A DNA stretch of 64,000 nucleotides from Tretioscincus oriximinensis (GCA_022410635.1 JAJVDF010000259.1:742026-806025), one strand, 5' to 3'. Counted from the first letter of the stretch, positions 46,001 to 57,940 are shown. Numbers and translations: made by a program. Notes: generated from the sequence alone by a model not told the origin.

Positions 46001-47645
46001 TTTGGGCTATTGGCTTTAAAAGCAACGTATCAGAACATCCCCAAAAGAACAGGCAGACAGCGAGGGTTTAAAATCAAGAAATAACATCAAAGCTGTCCAG
46101 ATCATGTACACAGTATTCTATATGTCTCACAGTGCTTAGCAAGAACTGCCTAGCAAGAACTAAGACTTAGAAGAGATCCACGAACCAGAGCATGAATCAA
46201 CTCATTATGTCCTTTGAGGAATCAACTTTACAGTGCATGACAACCTGCTTTGCTTAAGCTGCTGACCTTTTTTCATTAGAAGTTAACCTGAAGAATACAG
46301 AGGTCCTGCATCAGCCTGCTTCATAAGAAACCTACCAAACTTAATGGAGTAGGGTACATGTAGAGTTATGTACACGCCAGCCTGGATAATACAGTTCTGA
46401 AATATATTGTTGAAGTTTTGATGGCTTCACAAATGTTATGACACATAGTCATAACATCGTGGAGGAGACAAAGTCAAGTATGATTGGCCATCTGGATGAT
46501 TAGTAGCATCCTGCCTTATATTGCCAAGTACTGTTTTACTTGCACACAGTGAAACTCTTAGTTACTTTGTTTGATTCCTGGCCTAGCTAAAATCAGGCTT
46601 CTCGAAACTTTTGTCACTTGCAGGCTTCCACAAGCTGCCTAAAGACTATCCACCCACCTCACCATAACACATGGCTTCTTTGTGCTTTTTCCCTCTGAGG
46701 AGTTCCCCCTCAGAAGTTCTCTTGGAACTAAGTGTTAAGCCACACAACAAGTGACTGACAGTTCTATGATGGCAAATACCAAAGGAATTGAAACATTAAA
46801 GAGAGAGAGAATGGGAAAAGGAAAAAAAATGACATTTCTGTATCCTAAACTTATTCTGTCTCTTTACTACATAGTTGGCTTATTGTACTGAAGGCAACAA
46901 TTTTATAACTGCATCAAGACTAAAAACTAAAACTCTCTTTGAGCTCCTAAGGGAGACTGTTCAACACATCCTAGTTTTAGAGCTTGTCATGTGTCAAAGA
47001 ACCACCATCAGGTACTCTTGCTTCTTCTTCATAGATACTACATATATGCCAATCCACTTTGACTCAAGTCAGGAATGTTAAACTGAACTGTCCCTAGATT
47101 GAATTAAAAATTAAGTGTAGATCGTCACTAAACTTTACTCTTTCATTGTTTCATTGTTTCGTAGCTTGATAGAAATAAAAACGCAATGGTGATGTGCTTA
47201 GACACCAAAATTATGTCATCATCCCCATGGACATCTAAGGTTGTCCCTAGACTGGGGCAGCTGTTCTGCCCACAAAATGGTTCTGCTTGTCACCACAGAG
47301 CCATGGCTGTGTGCCTTGGTTATAGCCACACATCACTTGTTTATTCTGGAATTTCCCAATAATCTGGTTTATTGGTTTTCCATTTTTATGTGATGTGTTC
47401 ATAGTTTTACAGGATATTTTGAGTTTTGTTGTTCTGCCAGCTGCTGTCAAGAGATATTTTCTACGGGTGTCACACATTCTCCTGTCAGCCATTTTGTGTT
47501 GTCAAAAGGAAGTCCAGTAGTCCCTCCTCCTAATTGCTACTGAATAATTTGTTAATATCTGATTTCTCCTTCTCTATACACCAAAAACATCCAGCAATTG
47601 CCCTGTGGTTTTTCCCAGTTAGCCAATAATCTGGATTATCAGCTT
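43021..47645. other. 4.6 kb with little recognised
   Basis: No exon or RNA gene was seen. Weak Penelope-tail-like traces lie at 44160-44215 (gttgagctttcatagactaa) and 45040-45112 (cctgactaacgtagctac). The block cacagagaatactgggaatt at 44579 pairs with a complementary block at 20610-20640. 43600-43900 carries three spaced aagcgac motifs. Confidence 0.35.
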
Positions 47646-47830
47646 CACCCCTCTCCACATCCAACACAGGGCCTCAAAGCACGATATCTCAGATAAAAGA
47701 CTGGCACTTAGCCTAATGAACCATTCCTGCCTGTATGAATCGAGGACCGCCTTCTTCTGCATGAGAATGTCCAGGATCAATTGGTGGGACATTGTGGGAG
47801 ACAATAATGCTGGACTACACGGGCTCTGAC
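47646..47830. mobile_element. SINE A head (minus) joined to a CR1 tail (plus)
   Basis: 47646-47730 is the minus-strand SINE A 5' region (cacatccaacacagggcctc, gcctaatgaaccattcctgcc). 47741-47830 is a plus-strand CR1 end (caattggtgggacattgtgg, gctggactacacgggctctg). Both are partial. Confidence 0.65.
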
Positions 47831-48986
47831 CTCACTCCAAAATGGAGATGAGGACACTTCATTTCTGGAGGGCCCCCCTCAGTTTCTGTAGTACCTTCGC
47901 CATCCATGGTTCCTCTACTTAGAAGATGAGACATAAACATGAATGAGAACCATCATTCTCTCTAGGGGTCAGTATTGGTTTCCTGATGTTATGCTGGAAA
48001 ATATGCTTTACCTGTGGCTCTGTATTTGGTAGCAGATGACAAAGACCTCTGGTATTAAAAACTAAAAAACCCTCCATCGTTCATTTTTGCAGCATCTGAA
48101 ATTAAGATGCAATATGTCACCCATTTTCAATTTATATTTTCAAGCGTAAGCCATCTGTTATTAAACATTTAAGTGGTGATAACGAGTGAACAATATGCAT
48201 ATATGAACCAGTTCTTTGCTGTCAAATGGATCCCTGGAGGTTATTGCAACAACTGTATCTTCACACACCTGCCTGCTAAACATCAAACACTTTTGACATT
48301 GCTGAAATGATTCAACAACAGCATCTCTCTGCAGCTATTAAAGCATTAGTCATTTTTATCTCCTACATGTTAATAGTTTTAATGGTGAAAAATGTCCTCC
48401 CCCAGCTTTCAGATATCAACTGCAGGTCTTTTTTACTGCGTATCATCCCTCCCACACATTCACAATGAGGCACATTTTTGTTCATAAATGACTCCCCCCC
48501 CTTAATTGAAGTGAAANTTCAAATAAGATTCTGAAGCATTAAGAATTCATCGACTGACCAGCACCTACAAACAATAGAGAAGTAACTGGTCTTTGTTGCA
48601 CTCATATGAGAAGGAAACATATTAGGACATGGTCATATTTAATTCTGACAGTAAGAGTGATCAACTAGTGGAATTGATTGCAATAGGAAGTGTTGAGTTC
48701 TCAAACACAGGTTGGGATCATAATGTCTGCATAAAGCATAAAGGCCCTGGAGGTCCTTCTAATTTTATGACTGTATGAACTGTGCATCCACCTTCGAAAT
48801 AGAAAAACACAGCAGCAAAGTGAATATTAGTTTTCTTTCCACGTTATCTAACTCTAATGTGAGTTATTGAGTCAGAGAATCTGTCCCCTTAAATTCCACT
48901 TACTCACGATAGTCCCTCTAAAGGACTGGATTTGTCAAAACAACAACTTATGGGGTGGTATCAGTCTGAAGATTCAGAGCTCCCAC
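47831..48986. other. unrecognised, candidate conserved non-coding
   Basis: 48080-48430 has no simple repeats, no TE motif and an even composition with many short AT-rich homeobox-like words. It might be conserved non-coding DNA, but this is a guess from texture. Confidence 0.25.
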
Positions 48987-49645
48987 ATTCATTCATTCAT
49001 TCATTTACACTTATACTCCACCCTATACCCAGAGGTCTCAGGGTGACCAACAGTAAAACATCAATAAAAAATTATAAATTAAAAACAGTATAAAACAGTT
49101 ATCTAAAAGTGGGAACAAAATGACATTTCTTCAGCCAACGGCCAGATGAAAGAGGCGCGTCTTCAAAGATCTTCTAAAACAATACAACAATGATGACAGA
49201 TGCACCTCGAGGGGGAGACTATTCCAAAGACTGGGGACAACCACTGAGAAGGCCTTATCCCAGGACCCCTGGGTGGTACAACCAGAAGGGCCTTCTCTGC
49301 AGATCTTAAGGCATGGACATGTTAGTATGGGAGAAGGCATTCCTTTAAATATTTTGGGCCCAAGTTATTTAGTGCCTTTTGGGTTAAAGTCAACACCTTG
49401 AATTGGGCTTGGTAGCGGATTGGCAGCCAGGGCAGGTCATTCAAGACCGGCGTGATGTGTCTGACCAGCTGTTCTGGTCAACAGTCTAGCTGCTGCATTC
49501 TACACCAACTGCAGCTTCCGAACCTTTTTCAAGGGCAGCCCCATATAGAGCGCATTGCAATAGTCCAATCTGGAAGTTAGCAGAGCGTGGATTACTGTGG
49601 TTAAGTCATCCCTGTTCAGAAGTGCCCATAACTGGTGAATGAGAT
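48987..49645 (-). mobile_element. L2-clade LINE, C-terminus and 3' end
   Basis: The tail is an attc/attt repeat (48987-49007). The minus frame 49340-49131 reads LKICREGPSGCTTQGSWDKA, FSVVVPSLWNSLPLEVHLSS and RRSLKTRLF, and further upstream tggcagccagggcaggtcat and gccccatatagagcgcattg match the L2 at 10479. It is the best L2 C-terminus in the window, still 5'-truncated. Confidence 0.92.
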
Positions 49646-51582
49646 GTAACTGGAAGTAGGCATTCCACTTTGCTACAGCCTATGCGAAACCTGCTAACTG
49701 CTACATATAAATGAAGCTGCAAGGTAATAAGTGCCAGTGCTTACAGAGTCTTGAGCTCTAAACAGATGATGGCTGGTATGGATGATGCAATAAGGAACAG
49801 CGCCACACGAGCCCTGAGCTTCTAAAGATATGTCTTGTGTTGCGAAATTCAACAGAACCTAACCCATGGAAGACGAGGCACATGCGACTAGACAACCCAC
49901 TGCACATCTCTAATGTTAATTCCCTTAGTGCTGAAATAAAACATCTTGCCACTTTGCTGATGTGTTCTCTCTCTCTCTGAAAGTGAAGTTATATTAAAAT
50001 TCAGGAGTGACTATGGCCTTGGTTTATTAAAAATCTATTTCAAATTATAATTTATGGCAATTTTCAGATTTTGTCATAATTCTAAAAGTAATTCCAAAAG
50101 TTCGCCCTACGTTTTGCACACGTACACCAAGAAGTTTTTTATTGTTTATTTACCAGCATCAATCAATATTAATTTGTTTTTCTATATCACGTATACTAGC
50201 TTACCTGTTAAAATAAATTGGAAGAGCCCTCTTGACAAAGCAGCTCTTTAGGTACTTAATGTGTTAGAGCACAAAAGAAGCTCTCCTCTCTGGTAACTCC
50301 CGGGCTATGGAATCACATTCTTCTGAGGTGTGTCTAACCTCTTCACAGTACAAATATAGTTAAATAATATTTTTGTCTTAATCTTTAGCTTAAAAAATAG
50401 ACATCTTCTCTCTTCAGGATCTGCTATTTGTGTTTTACTGAATAGACATTTAATTATGTTTTTATAGACTTTATTGCAACCATCTCTGTACTTTGAGTAT
50501 ACGGAACAATAAAAATTAAAATAAATAAAGAAATATATTGAAATGTTTTAACTTAGTTTAACTTAACATGCTGATGGTTTTGAAGGGTAAAAACATATTT
50601 TTATTTAGCACAGAGCATGCAAATACTAACTCTTCCTTCCCTCCCTCCTTCCTTAACAAGGTTGATTCCTTTCTAAGGAAAGATTATTCTGATATGTATG
50701 ATTTTGAGCATAATTTTTCCCTAACAAGTATATTTTTCCAATGCTTTCCAAAATTCAGTTCTTCCACTAATAGATATAATTATTTTACATATTTTCCATA
50801 AAATATGCCTTTAACATTAGTTTTGGGAATTTCTAGAACCTATTGGAATTTTAATCTTTACGTCAATCAAAGATGCATGGATAAGATTAAATTATGTTAT
50901 GCAAATATCAGATACCTTCACTAGTTGAGGTAACTTTCCAAAACACTTTCATATTCCAGTTTTAACAAACAGACATCTAGCGGTTCTGATTACTGATTCA
51001 TGGATTCTTTTGTTCTTCCTGTTATTATGACCAAATAATTTATTCAATACTTAATTTTGGTAATTCCCCATAAATAATTATATGGCATATGCTTAATTAA
51101 TAGCATTTTTCCATCAAATTTTATATTTAAAGTTGCACTTGAAAGAGAAGGAAATCCCAAAAGGGGAAAGAAGTGAAAGGGAGAGAGAGAAAGAAATGAT
51201 AATAACTTTTGCTTATTCCTTTGGCAGACACATATATATCCATTTTAATTCCTCCTATTTCTGTTGCAACCAGAGCCTTCTTTAACATTTCTAATAATCA
51301 AAACATCATATTCAGGAAGTCTTTATGGGGTCCCAATTTGTAAAATAAATTCTAATGTTGTTCTTTCTCTAATCAAACATCGTATCCTTTTTAATGAAGT
51401 ATGATTCTTATACTTCTAACCTTTCAAGCTGGATAGTATCATTTTTTCCCATTGTTATGTGTATAATCCCACATCCAAAATAATTTGTTTTAAAAAAATC
51501 CACAACTGTTCTCTAAAGTTGAGTATATCAAATCAGAATAAAATTTGCAATTTTAATTGTATATAAATTTTAAAAATATTTT
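49646..51582. other. AT-rich tract, no gene recognised
   Basis: Very AT-rich and featureless to the eye, with a small C/T patch at 50630-50655. It may be an old LINE in reverse orientation. It forms the left side of the region hit by several Penelope insertions. Confidence 0.35.
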
Positions 51583-51593
51583 TTCATAATACT

Positions 51594-51927
51594 CAATATC
51601 AGAGAATTTTTATGACACCTGTTAAGTATTTGATTGATTCTCTACCAGACATTGCACCTTGTTGCCCCAGGCACTTTTCTACATAAGAGGATTAATTCCT
51701 GCTATTTACCTGTCTTTTTAAGGAGATTAGTTCCTGCTATTTACCTGCAATTCAACACCTCCCTACAGTTGCATATGCTTTGTCTTCTCCCATACACATT
51801 TCCCTATAAATACCTGACCCTGACATTAGTCCCTCAGCATCTGAAGAAGTAGACCTGTCTACGAAAGCTTATGCCAACCACTTTTCTCAAGTTAGTCTCA
51901 AAGTGCTGCTAGCTCCTTTGCTGGACT
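51594..51927 (+). mobile_element. Penelope-like element 3' end, truncated copy
   Basis: Homology to the 3' end of the element at 52380 begins at about 51606 (aatttttatgacacctgtta) and runs past gaagaagtagacctgtctac to gctagctcctttgctggac. It is flanked by ttcataatact at 51583-51593 and 51928-51938, a perfect 11-bp direct repeat. A local duplication (ctgctatttacctg twice, about 51690-51755) is specific to this copy. Confidence 0.85.
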
Positions 51928-51938
51928 TTCATAATACT

Positions 51939-52367
51939 GTTCAATTATATCATCTTCTTTTTGCTTTTTTACTTTATCTTTTATTTCCATTATCTCATTT
52001 TAGAACATATTTCTTGAATTAAACATTACTACATTTTAGCATTAGCATGTTCACCATCTGTACACAACTGCTTGTACAAAAATATTTGGGGCGTACAATT
52101 TAGATTCATATCTCATAAATGTACATGTCACATACTTTGTTCTTGAGACCTTCATTGACTTTTGTTACACCATAAGTAACCGTGCCATCCAAATCACAGG
52201 TTAGGTCCTTCTAACAATAATCATTTATTCTTTCAACCAAAGTAAACAATGTATTGTGAAATAAGGCTTCAAATTAGGAAAACTAAACGATCTGCAATAT
52301 CTTATAATTAATTGAAGTCTTTTTCTTTGCCATCCAAACTTTGATATATCATTATTTCCAATGGTAT
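51939..52367. other. AT-rich spacer between two Penelope insertions
   Basis: No Penelope coding similarity was seen. It is the pre-insertion sequence between two independent insertions. Confidence 0.5.
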
Positions 52368-52377
52368 ATTGTCAAAA

Positions 52378-52409
52378 TATCGCAAACCCACTGTATCGCA
52401 AACCCACTG
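52378..52409 (+). repeat. 16-bp tandem duplication at the PLE 5' junction
   Basis: tatcgcaaacccactg occurs at 52378-52393 and again at 52394-52409, exactly at the truncated 5' end of the element. It is typical of slippage or microhomology during second-end joining. Confidence 0.9.
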
Positions 52410-53544
52410 ATCGATACACCTACTTACATGCCTCTGGTTTCCTCCCTGAACACACAACCAAATCCATTGCCTACAGCCAAGCTCTCAGATATAATCGCAT
52501 TTGCTCGGATCCAGAGGACAGAGACTCCAAACTCCTGGAACTACAGCAAGCATTCCTCAGGCTACAGTACCCACATGAAGAAAAAAAACAAACAAATCGA
52601 CAGAGCCAGAATGGTACCCAGAATCAACCTACTACAGGACAGATTGAGGACAGAAANCAACAGAACCCCATTAGTGGTCACATACAGCTCACAATTCGGG
52701 CCCCTCAAACACATAATAAATGAACTTCAACCTATTTTAGATAAGAACACAGCTCTCTCAAGAGCACTTGGTGCTAAACCTTTGCTTGCTTACAAACAAC
52801 CACCCAACTTCAACTCACAAAGAACACAGAACATGGAGAGAGAAATGGGAACTAGACCCTGTCACAAACCCAGATGTCAACTCTGTGCACACATCCACCC
52901 TGGCAATGTCATCATGGGACCTGATAGCACCACCCACAATATTAGAGGGACTTTTACATGCTCATTTTCCAACAATGCCCCTCTACACTCTACATTGGGC
53001 AAACAGGACAATCCCTTCGCCAGAGAATAAATGGACACAAATCAGATATTCGAAACACACAGAAACCAGTTGCTGAACATTTCAACCTTCCAGGACATTC
53101 TATATCAGACATCAGGACTGCAGTCCTTGAACAAATAAACTACAAAGGAAGATTTGAAAGAGAAGCAGCAGAACTTGAATACATTCATAAGTTCCAAGCC
53201 ATCAACAAGGGACTTAACAGAGATAATGGTTTCCTGGCCGACTATAATTTTTTAAGAAACCTGTTAAGTATTTAATTGATTCTCTAACAGAAATTGCCTC
53301 TTGTTGCCCCAGGGACTTTTTCACATGAGAGGATTAGTTTCTGCTATTCACCTGTTTTTCTAACCTGCAATTCATCACCTTATTACAGTTGCATATGCTT
53401 TGTCTTCTCCAATACACAGTTTCCTATAAATACCTGACCCTGACATTAGTCCCTCAGCATCTGAAGAAGTAGATGTGTCTACGAAAGCTTATGCCACCCA
53501 TTTTTCTCAAGTTAGTCTCAAAGTGCTGCTAGCTCCTTTGCTAG
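52380..53544 (+). mobile_element. Penelope-like element (PLE) with GIY-YIG endonuclease relic
   Basis: PLEs encode a reverse transcriptase followed by a GIY-YIG nuclease. Here the translation gives, in order, the end of the reverse transcriptase (YRKPTDRYTYLHASGFLPEH, SIAYSQALRYNRICS), a linker (TPLVVTYSSQFGPLKHIINE), a cysteine cluster PCHKPRCQLCAHI with RGTFTCSFSN, and LYIGQTGQSLRQRINGHKSD then AEHFNLPGHS. The frame changes twice, near 52560 and 52980. The second break removes the first strand of the nuclease fold. The catalytic reverse transcriptase palm is missing. It is bounded by a perfect 12-bp repeat, attgtcaaaata, at 52368-52379 and 53545-53556. Confidence 0.93.
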
Positions 53545-53556
53545 ATTGTCAAAATA

Positions 53557-54814
53557 GTTATTGCTTATTTTGTAAGAGAAAAACACATAATTCTTGTCAA
53601 ATATTCATTTTTATGATAGAAATCCTTGCCAACAATGATATCAATTTTCCCCTTCTTAACATATTTTTCTTAATTTCCACCCAAATTTGACGTTTTATAT
53701 CAATAGACAGAGATTTTACTTTATTCTAAATCTTATAACTAGATTTCTCCATCAGTCCCATTTACCTTATTGTCATTTTTCTGTGTGGCTTCATTTTCTG
53801 TTTATTTAAATTAAACTCAGTGAATCAAATTTATTTCCTTTTTCCATTTTTTAAAAATTAATTAGTTAATCACATGAATCTTTTCATGTATAAACTCATA
53901 TATAGTTTTTACTAGATGTACAGTTTGGAAACAAAAATGAATGTACTACCTGATCAAAAATCACTTTGAAAACATTCAGATTCTGTAAAGTTAACGATCC
54001 CTGAACAATTTCTATGACTGAAATTTATATGAACTTATTTGGCAATTTGGCATTTTTATATTCTACTCTTCACCACTGGTACCAGGGTAGGTAACAAAAG
54101 ACCAAGAAATATTTTTTAAAAACCCTCATATTAATAAAACATTTAAAAAGAAATGCATACTCAAACATCAATTTTTGAAATGCTGATGAGGAATGAATGA
54201 CTTTCTGGATATATTTCTTTCTGTTAAGTAACCCACAGAGGTATAGCATTTCATTAATTTAGATTCCAGGTTTTAAAAAGTTATATCGTTCTTGATGCAA
54301 CTAGAAGAATTTTAAACTGCTCAGGTCCTTACAAAACATTAACTTTTTCCACTTCTCATACATGAAGTTTGGATGACACACTGCTACAGTTCATAGTCAA
54401 GATGTCATCACAGCAAGAGAGGCCATCCTGATCCCTGTGGAAGGATCACAGGTTGCCATTCTGAGGGTGACTTTGTCTCCCAAGGGAATGCAGCAGCTTA
54501 GCCTAATCAGTAACAGAGGCATGGAGTGTAATAAATCTCTGTCCTTTCTTCCTTTTGTTCCACACCTTTGCCAGTGAAGGTGAATTAGAAGATTTCTAAA
54601 AGTGAGAGGTGAATGTGAAAGAGAGAAAGGTATAGGAAAAAGAGACCATTTCTATATTGGACCTTATTGCAACTTACATTATATCTCTCACATGCTGGTG
54701 CAAACTATGCATTCTGGCAGTAAATCCTTATTCTGAGATGTAATCTGGCATAAGGGCCAGTGCAGAAATGACTTAGGGCTACATCTAGAAAATGCTCATT
54801 ACATTTGCATATTC
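53557..54814. other. AT-rich tract, no gene recognised
   Basis: Right side of the Penelope-hit AT-rich region. No exon or repeat family was recognised. Confidence 0.4.
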
Positions 54815-54826
54815 TGGTTTATCTAT

Positions 54827-55015
54827 CAAAGGAGCTAGCAGCACTTTGAGACTAACTTGAGAAAAGTGGTTGGCATAAGCTTTCGTAGACAGGTCTACTT
54901 CTTCAGACCTGTCTACGAAAGCTTATGCCAACCACTTTTCTCAAGTTATTCTCAAAGTGCTGCTAGCTCCTTTGCTGGACTTTCTGCTAGACTAACACGG
55001 CTATTTCTCTGAAAT
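54827..55015. mobile_element. Penelope-like tail, near-perfect inverted dimer
   Basis: The left arm 54828-54895 (minus tail) and right arm 54906-54973 (plus tail) match at 67 of 68 positions around a 10-nt loop, tacttcttca. The plus copy continues to ctatttctctgaaat. The whole is bounded by the perfect 12-bp repeat tggtttatctat at 54815-54826 and 55016-55027. The variant gacctgtctacg is shared with the copy at 51594, not with the one at 52380. Confidence 0.95.
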
Positions 55016-55027
55016 TGGTTTATCTAT

Positions 55028-56410
55028 GTTTATTTTGCGATATTCAAATATAGCAAAAGAGGCAAGGAATATCAGGATTTGTTTTATTTGTTTTATTTCA
55101 GTACAAAATTTGAATTCAGCTGCTCCTTTGTCCATTCTTTGGATGGTTGCCATAAATTAGACAAACTGCTACAGAGCATCATGGAGACTGGCTACTTTAG
55201 AAGACTAGGAATGAAAATTTCTAAGCCTCAAGTTGCAGGTTGGGATAGAACTGATTTGAGCAACATGTTGAAAAAGGCCTAGAGCACCTATCACAGAACA
55301 GTCTCTAGCTTAAACTTTTCAAGCTCTGAAAGGGCCAGGAAAAATATCCAAATAGATACCAAATACCAAGACCTGGTCCTTCTTTGTTGCATAGTTATAA
55401 ACTGATACTGTGCACTCAAGCTTCAGCTGGAACAGTTCGTCAAGAAAGTGCAGATGCTGACATAAGCCATCACTGAGGACATAAGAGAACCACAACATCA
55501 AAAGAAAAATCCCAATCCAAAGTAATTGGACATTACAAATAATGATAAACTAAAATGACTTCTACTGTGACTGCTGGGTAAAGAAGGGCACTTTCAATCA
55601 CCACTTCCCTCTTCCTTGTGTTGTTGTTGGGTACTTTGGAGTCATGGCTGACACAAGGACACCTCCCTTTGGAGCAGGGATTGAAATAGTGGCACTGTCA
55701 TGCCCCCAGAGACCCTTATTAATCCCCTTTTTATTTTATCCAGCTCCCCCTATAGTTTAGAGTGGGACTTAGTTGTTTCTGTTTAGTTATTTTGGGAGGG
55801 AACCCTATTTAGACCCTATCCCTTTAAGAATTCTGAAGGGAGGTCCTTAATTTCAGTTATATCTCCTCCCCTTCCCAGTTAAGTTTCATTTTGGGTGTAG
55901 CAGAGCTGGAGAAGAGCAAGCTTCAAATGTCAATGTGGTAAAACAAACTCTTAAAGAAGTCATGTGGTGAAACAGACTCTTAAAGAAGTCAAAGTTGTGA
56001 AAGAAACAGAAGAACTCCAGGAAACCTGAAAGCAAGTATTTAAAAAGGACTTGGGAGGGAACAGTTTTCTACTTTTATTTTTGCATTTTAAAATAAACCT
56101 TTTTTGTTTGAATGACTTAGAATTTTACCTTCTGTCCCTGGCAAGAAAATGACACCCAAATAGAGAAATAGCTTGGGGGGCAGAACAGACACTCTCTTTC
56201 CATGCTGCTTGCATTATGACTGAGCTACAGTTGTATCCTTCAGATTAAAGTGCAGTAATTGTCTTTTTTTTAGACAAATGGAATGCCATCTGGGTACTGT
56301 GAAAGTAGTTTATTATTCTGCTCAACTGTAACATTTGAGTCAGAACTGGAGCTATTTCTGGGAAGAAGAGCAATCCTTTTATATTCTAGCCCTGAACCCC
56401 CAAACCAGTA
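55028..56410. other. unrecognised sequence
   Basis: No gene was recognised. The stretch 55640-56160 has an ordinary composition with no repeat match in this window. Confidence 0.35.
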
Positions 56411-56760
56411 AGCTGATCTCCAGGCAGCAGCCCCCAAAAGCAGACAGAGAGCTGGCTGAAAGGAGGGCACAGCCAAAGCAACGCAGCGGAGATGGCTGCA
56501 TGTCATGAGAAGCCTTTTCCTAAGCCCAAGCTGCCCTCCGCCTGCTTTCAGGGGCTGCTGCCTGCTAGCGAAATGACGGGGAATATTGACAGACGTCTTG
56601 TCAACCTCCCCACCTCCTCCTCCTTGCCTCAGCCGAACCATTTGACAGCGACGACGTCCTGCTCAGCGCTTCACAGAGCTGATCTCCAGACAGCAGCCCT
56701 CAAAAGCAGGCGGAGGGCAGCCTGGGCTTTGGAAAAGATGGGCAGATTTCCCCGCTGAAG
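56411..56760. repeat. CpG-dense foldback patch
   Basis: About 55-bp arms at 56513-56567 and 56682-56737 are complementary (ccttttcctaagcccaagct against its mate). A direct extra copy of the arm (agctgatctccaggcagcag) lies at 56411-56452. CpG is unusually frequent between the arms (for example gcgacgacgtcctgctcagc). It could be a DNA-element core. A promoter island is less likely because of the palindrome. Confidence 0.6.
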
Positions 56761-57851
56761 CAAGGAGTGGCGCTTCCTCCAGTCATCTCTCCCCTTCTGT
56801 CTCTTGCACTAATAATGTGCACGTAGGAGAGGAAAGGGGCTGGTTACGAGATGCCAGGGGTTGGCTGCAAGATTTTGGAGGTTCTCCACAATGATGCCTG
56901 ATTATCCCAGCAATAGCTTATTCCGGGATAAATGGCATTTATTGCGGGACGACTGCTGAAACACACATAACACATGTGCCAGAACCTTCCTCATCTCGCG
57001 CCAATTGAGGAATAAAATAGCTGTGTGCACGCATCCTTAGACCTTCATGTATAGGGCAGTATAGAAATGCAAATAAATAAATAAATATTATATTTATCAC
57101 AAACTTTCTTTTTTGTTTTTGTTTTGATTTACATTTTAATTAGACAAAACCTTATGTAGATGCCATCTTTTCCGGCAAACACATATCAACTGCAAACATA
57201 ATTTGAACAGTACTGTTGTATCTTGCATTTTAAAACCATGCCCTTGTTCATTTTGAATATATCATCAGAAAAACAAATATGCAAAGTATATGAAGATCTT
57301 ACCTATATCATTCAGATTAATGAATCTTGTCTGGATTTTTGCTGTAAATATCCATTTCAAATCAGGCCTTTTTGTTGAACATCAAGTAGATTATGTATTA
57401 GCAGTATGGAAAGCGACAAATGGGTAACAAATGAGGAAGTGGTTAAGACAGTTTATTTTGACCTCTGCTCTGCACAAAGCAAGCCTAATATTGATTGCCT
57501 GTCCCAAAATTTCACATACTGTAGCTAAAGGATCTCAGGTCCCTTTATTCCATTACTTACCCTTTCAAGAACAATTTGGAAGTTTTCAGTACTAAGCTAA
57601 ATTTGCTAATTTATGAAAGGAAGGGAAAGGAAGGAAGGGGAGGGAGGAAGAAGGAGAAAAAAGAAAAAGAAAAGTTGGATTATATTTCAAAAATATTTTA
57701 GTCTTCGATTTATCATAGGATCTCCAAAGTGAAAGAGATATATAGATTTTTATAAATAAATAAATGAGAAAAAAGAAGGAAAGAAAGGAACAAAAACTAT
57801 TCTGTCACATCTTATGCAATTAGAGAAAATTTCCCCCCTTAGAACGTTCTG
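56761..57851. other. mixed; Harbinger-like and L2-like ends near 57040
   Basis: gtgtgcacgcatcctta at 57020-57036 looks like the right end of the Harbinger-type family at 58678, followed at once by an L2-like tail (tatagggcagtatagaaatg, then aaataaataaataaat to 57095). The rest was not recognised. Confidence 0.45.
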
Positions 57852-57940
57852 GCATCTGAAGAAGTAAATATGTCTACGAAAGCTTGTGCCACCCACTTTT
57901 CTCCTGTTAGTCTCTAAGTGCTACTAGCCCCTTTTTCTGG
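57852..57940 (+). mobile_element. Penelope-like element tail
   Basis: ggcatctgaagaagtaaata, tgtctacgaaagcttgtgcc and gttagtctctaagtgctact. A short plus-strand copy without a visible inverted partner. Confidence 0.85.

Noticed and set aside
51594..53544. The two PLE tails flanking the coding relic look like a pair of pseudo-LTRs of one element.
   Set aside because: Each copy has its own target duplication (ttcataatact for the left, attgtcaaaata for the right), and the 430 bp between them has no PLE similarity, so they are two insertions.
56270..56758. Overlapping frames of 123 and 88 residues in the CpG-dense patch, as a possible first exon.
   Set aside because: The frames arise from a GC-rich palindrome, with no recognisable domain or convincing splice donor.
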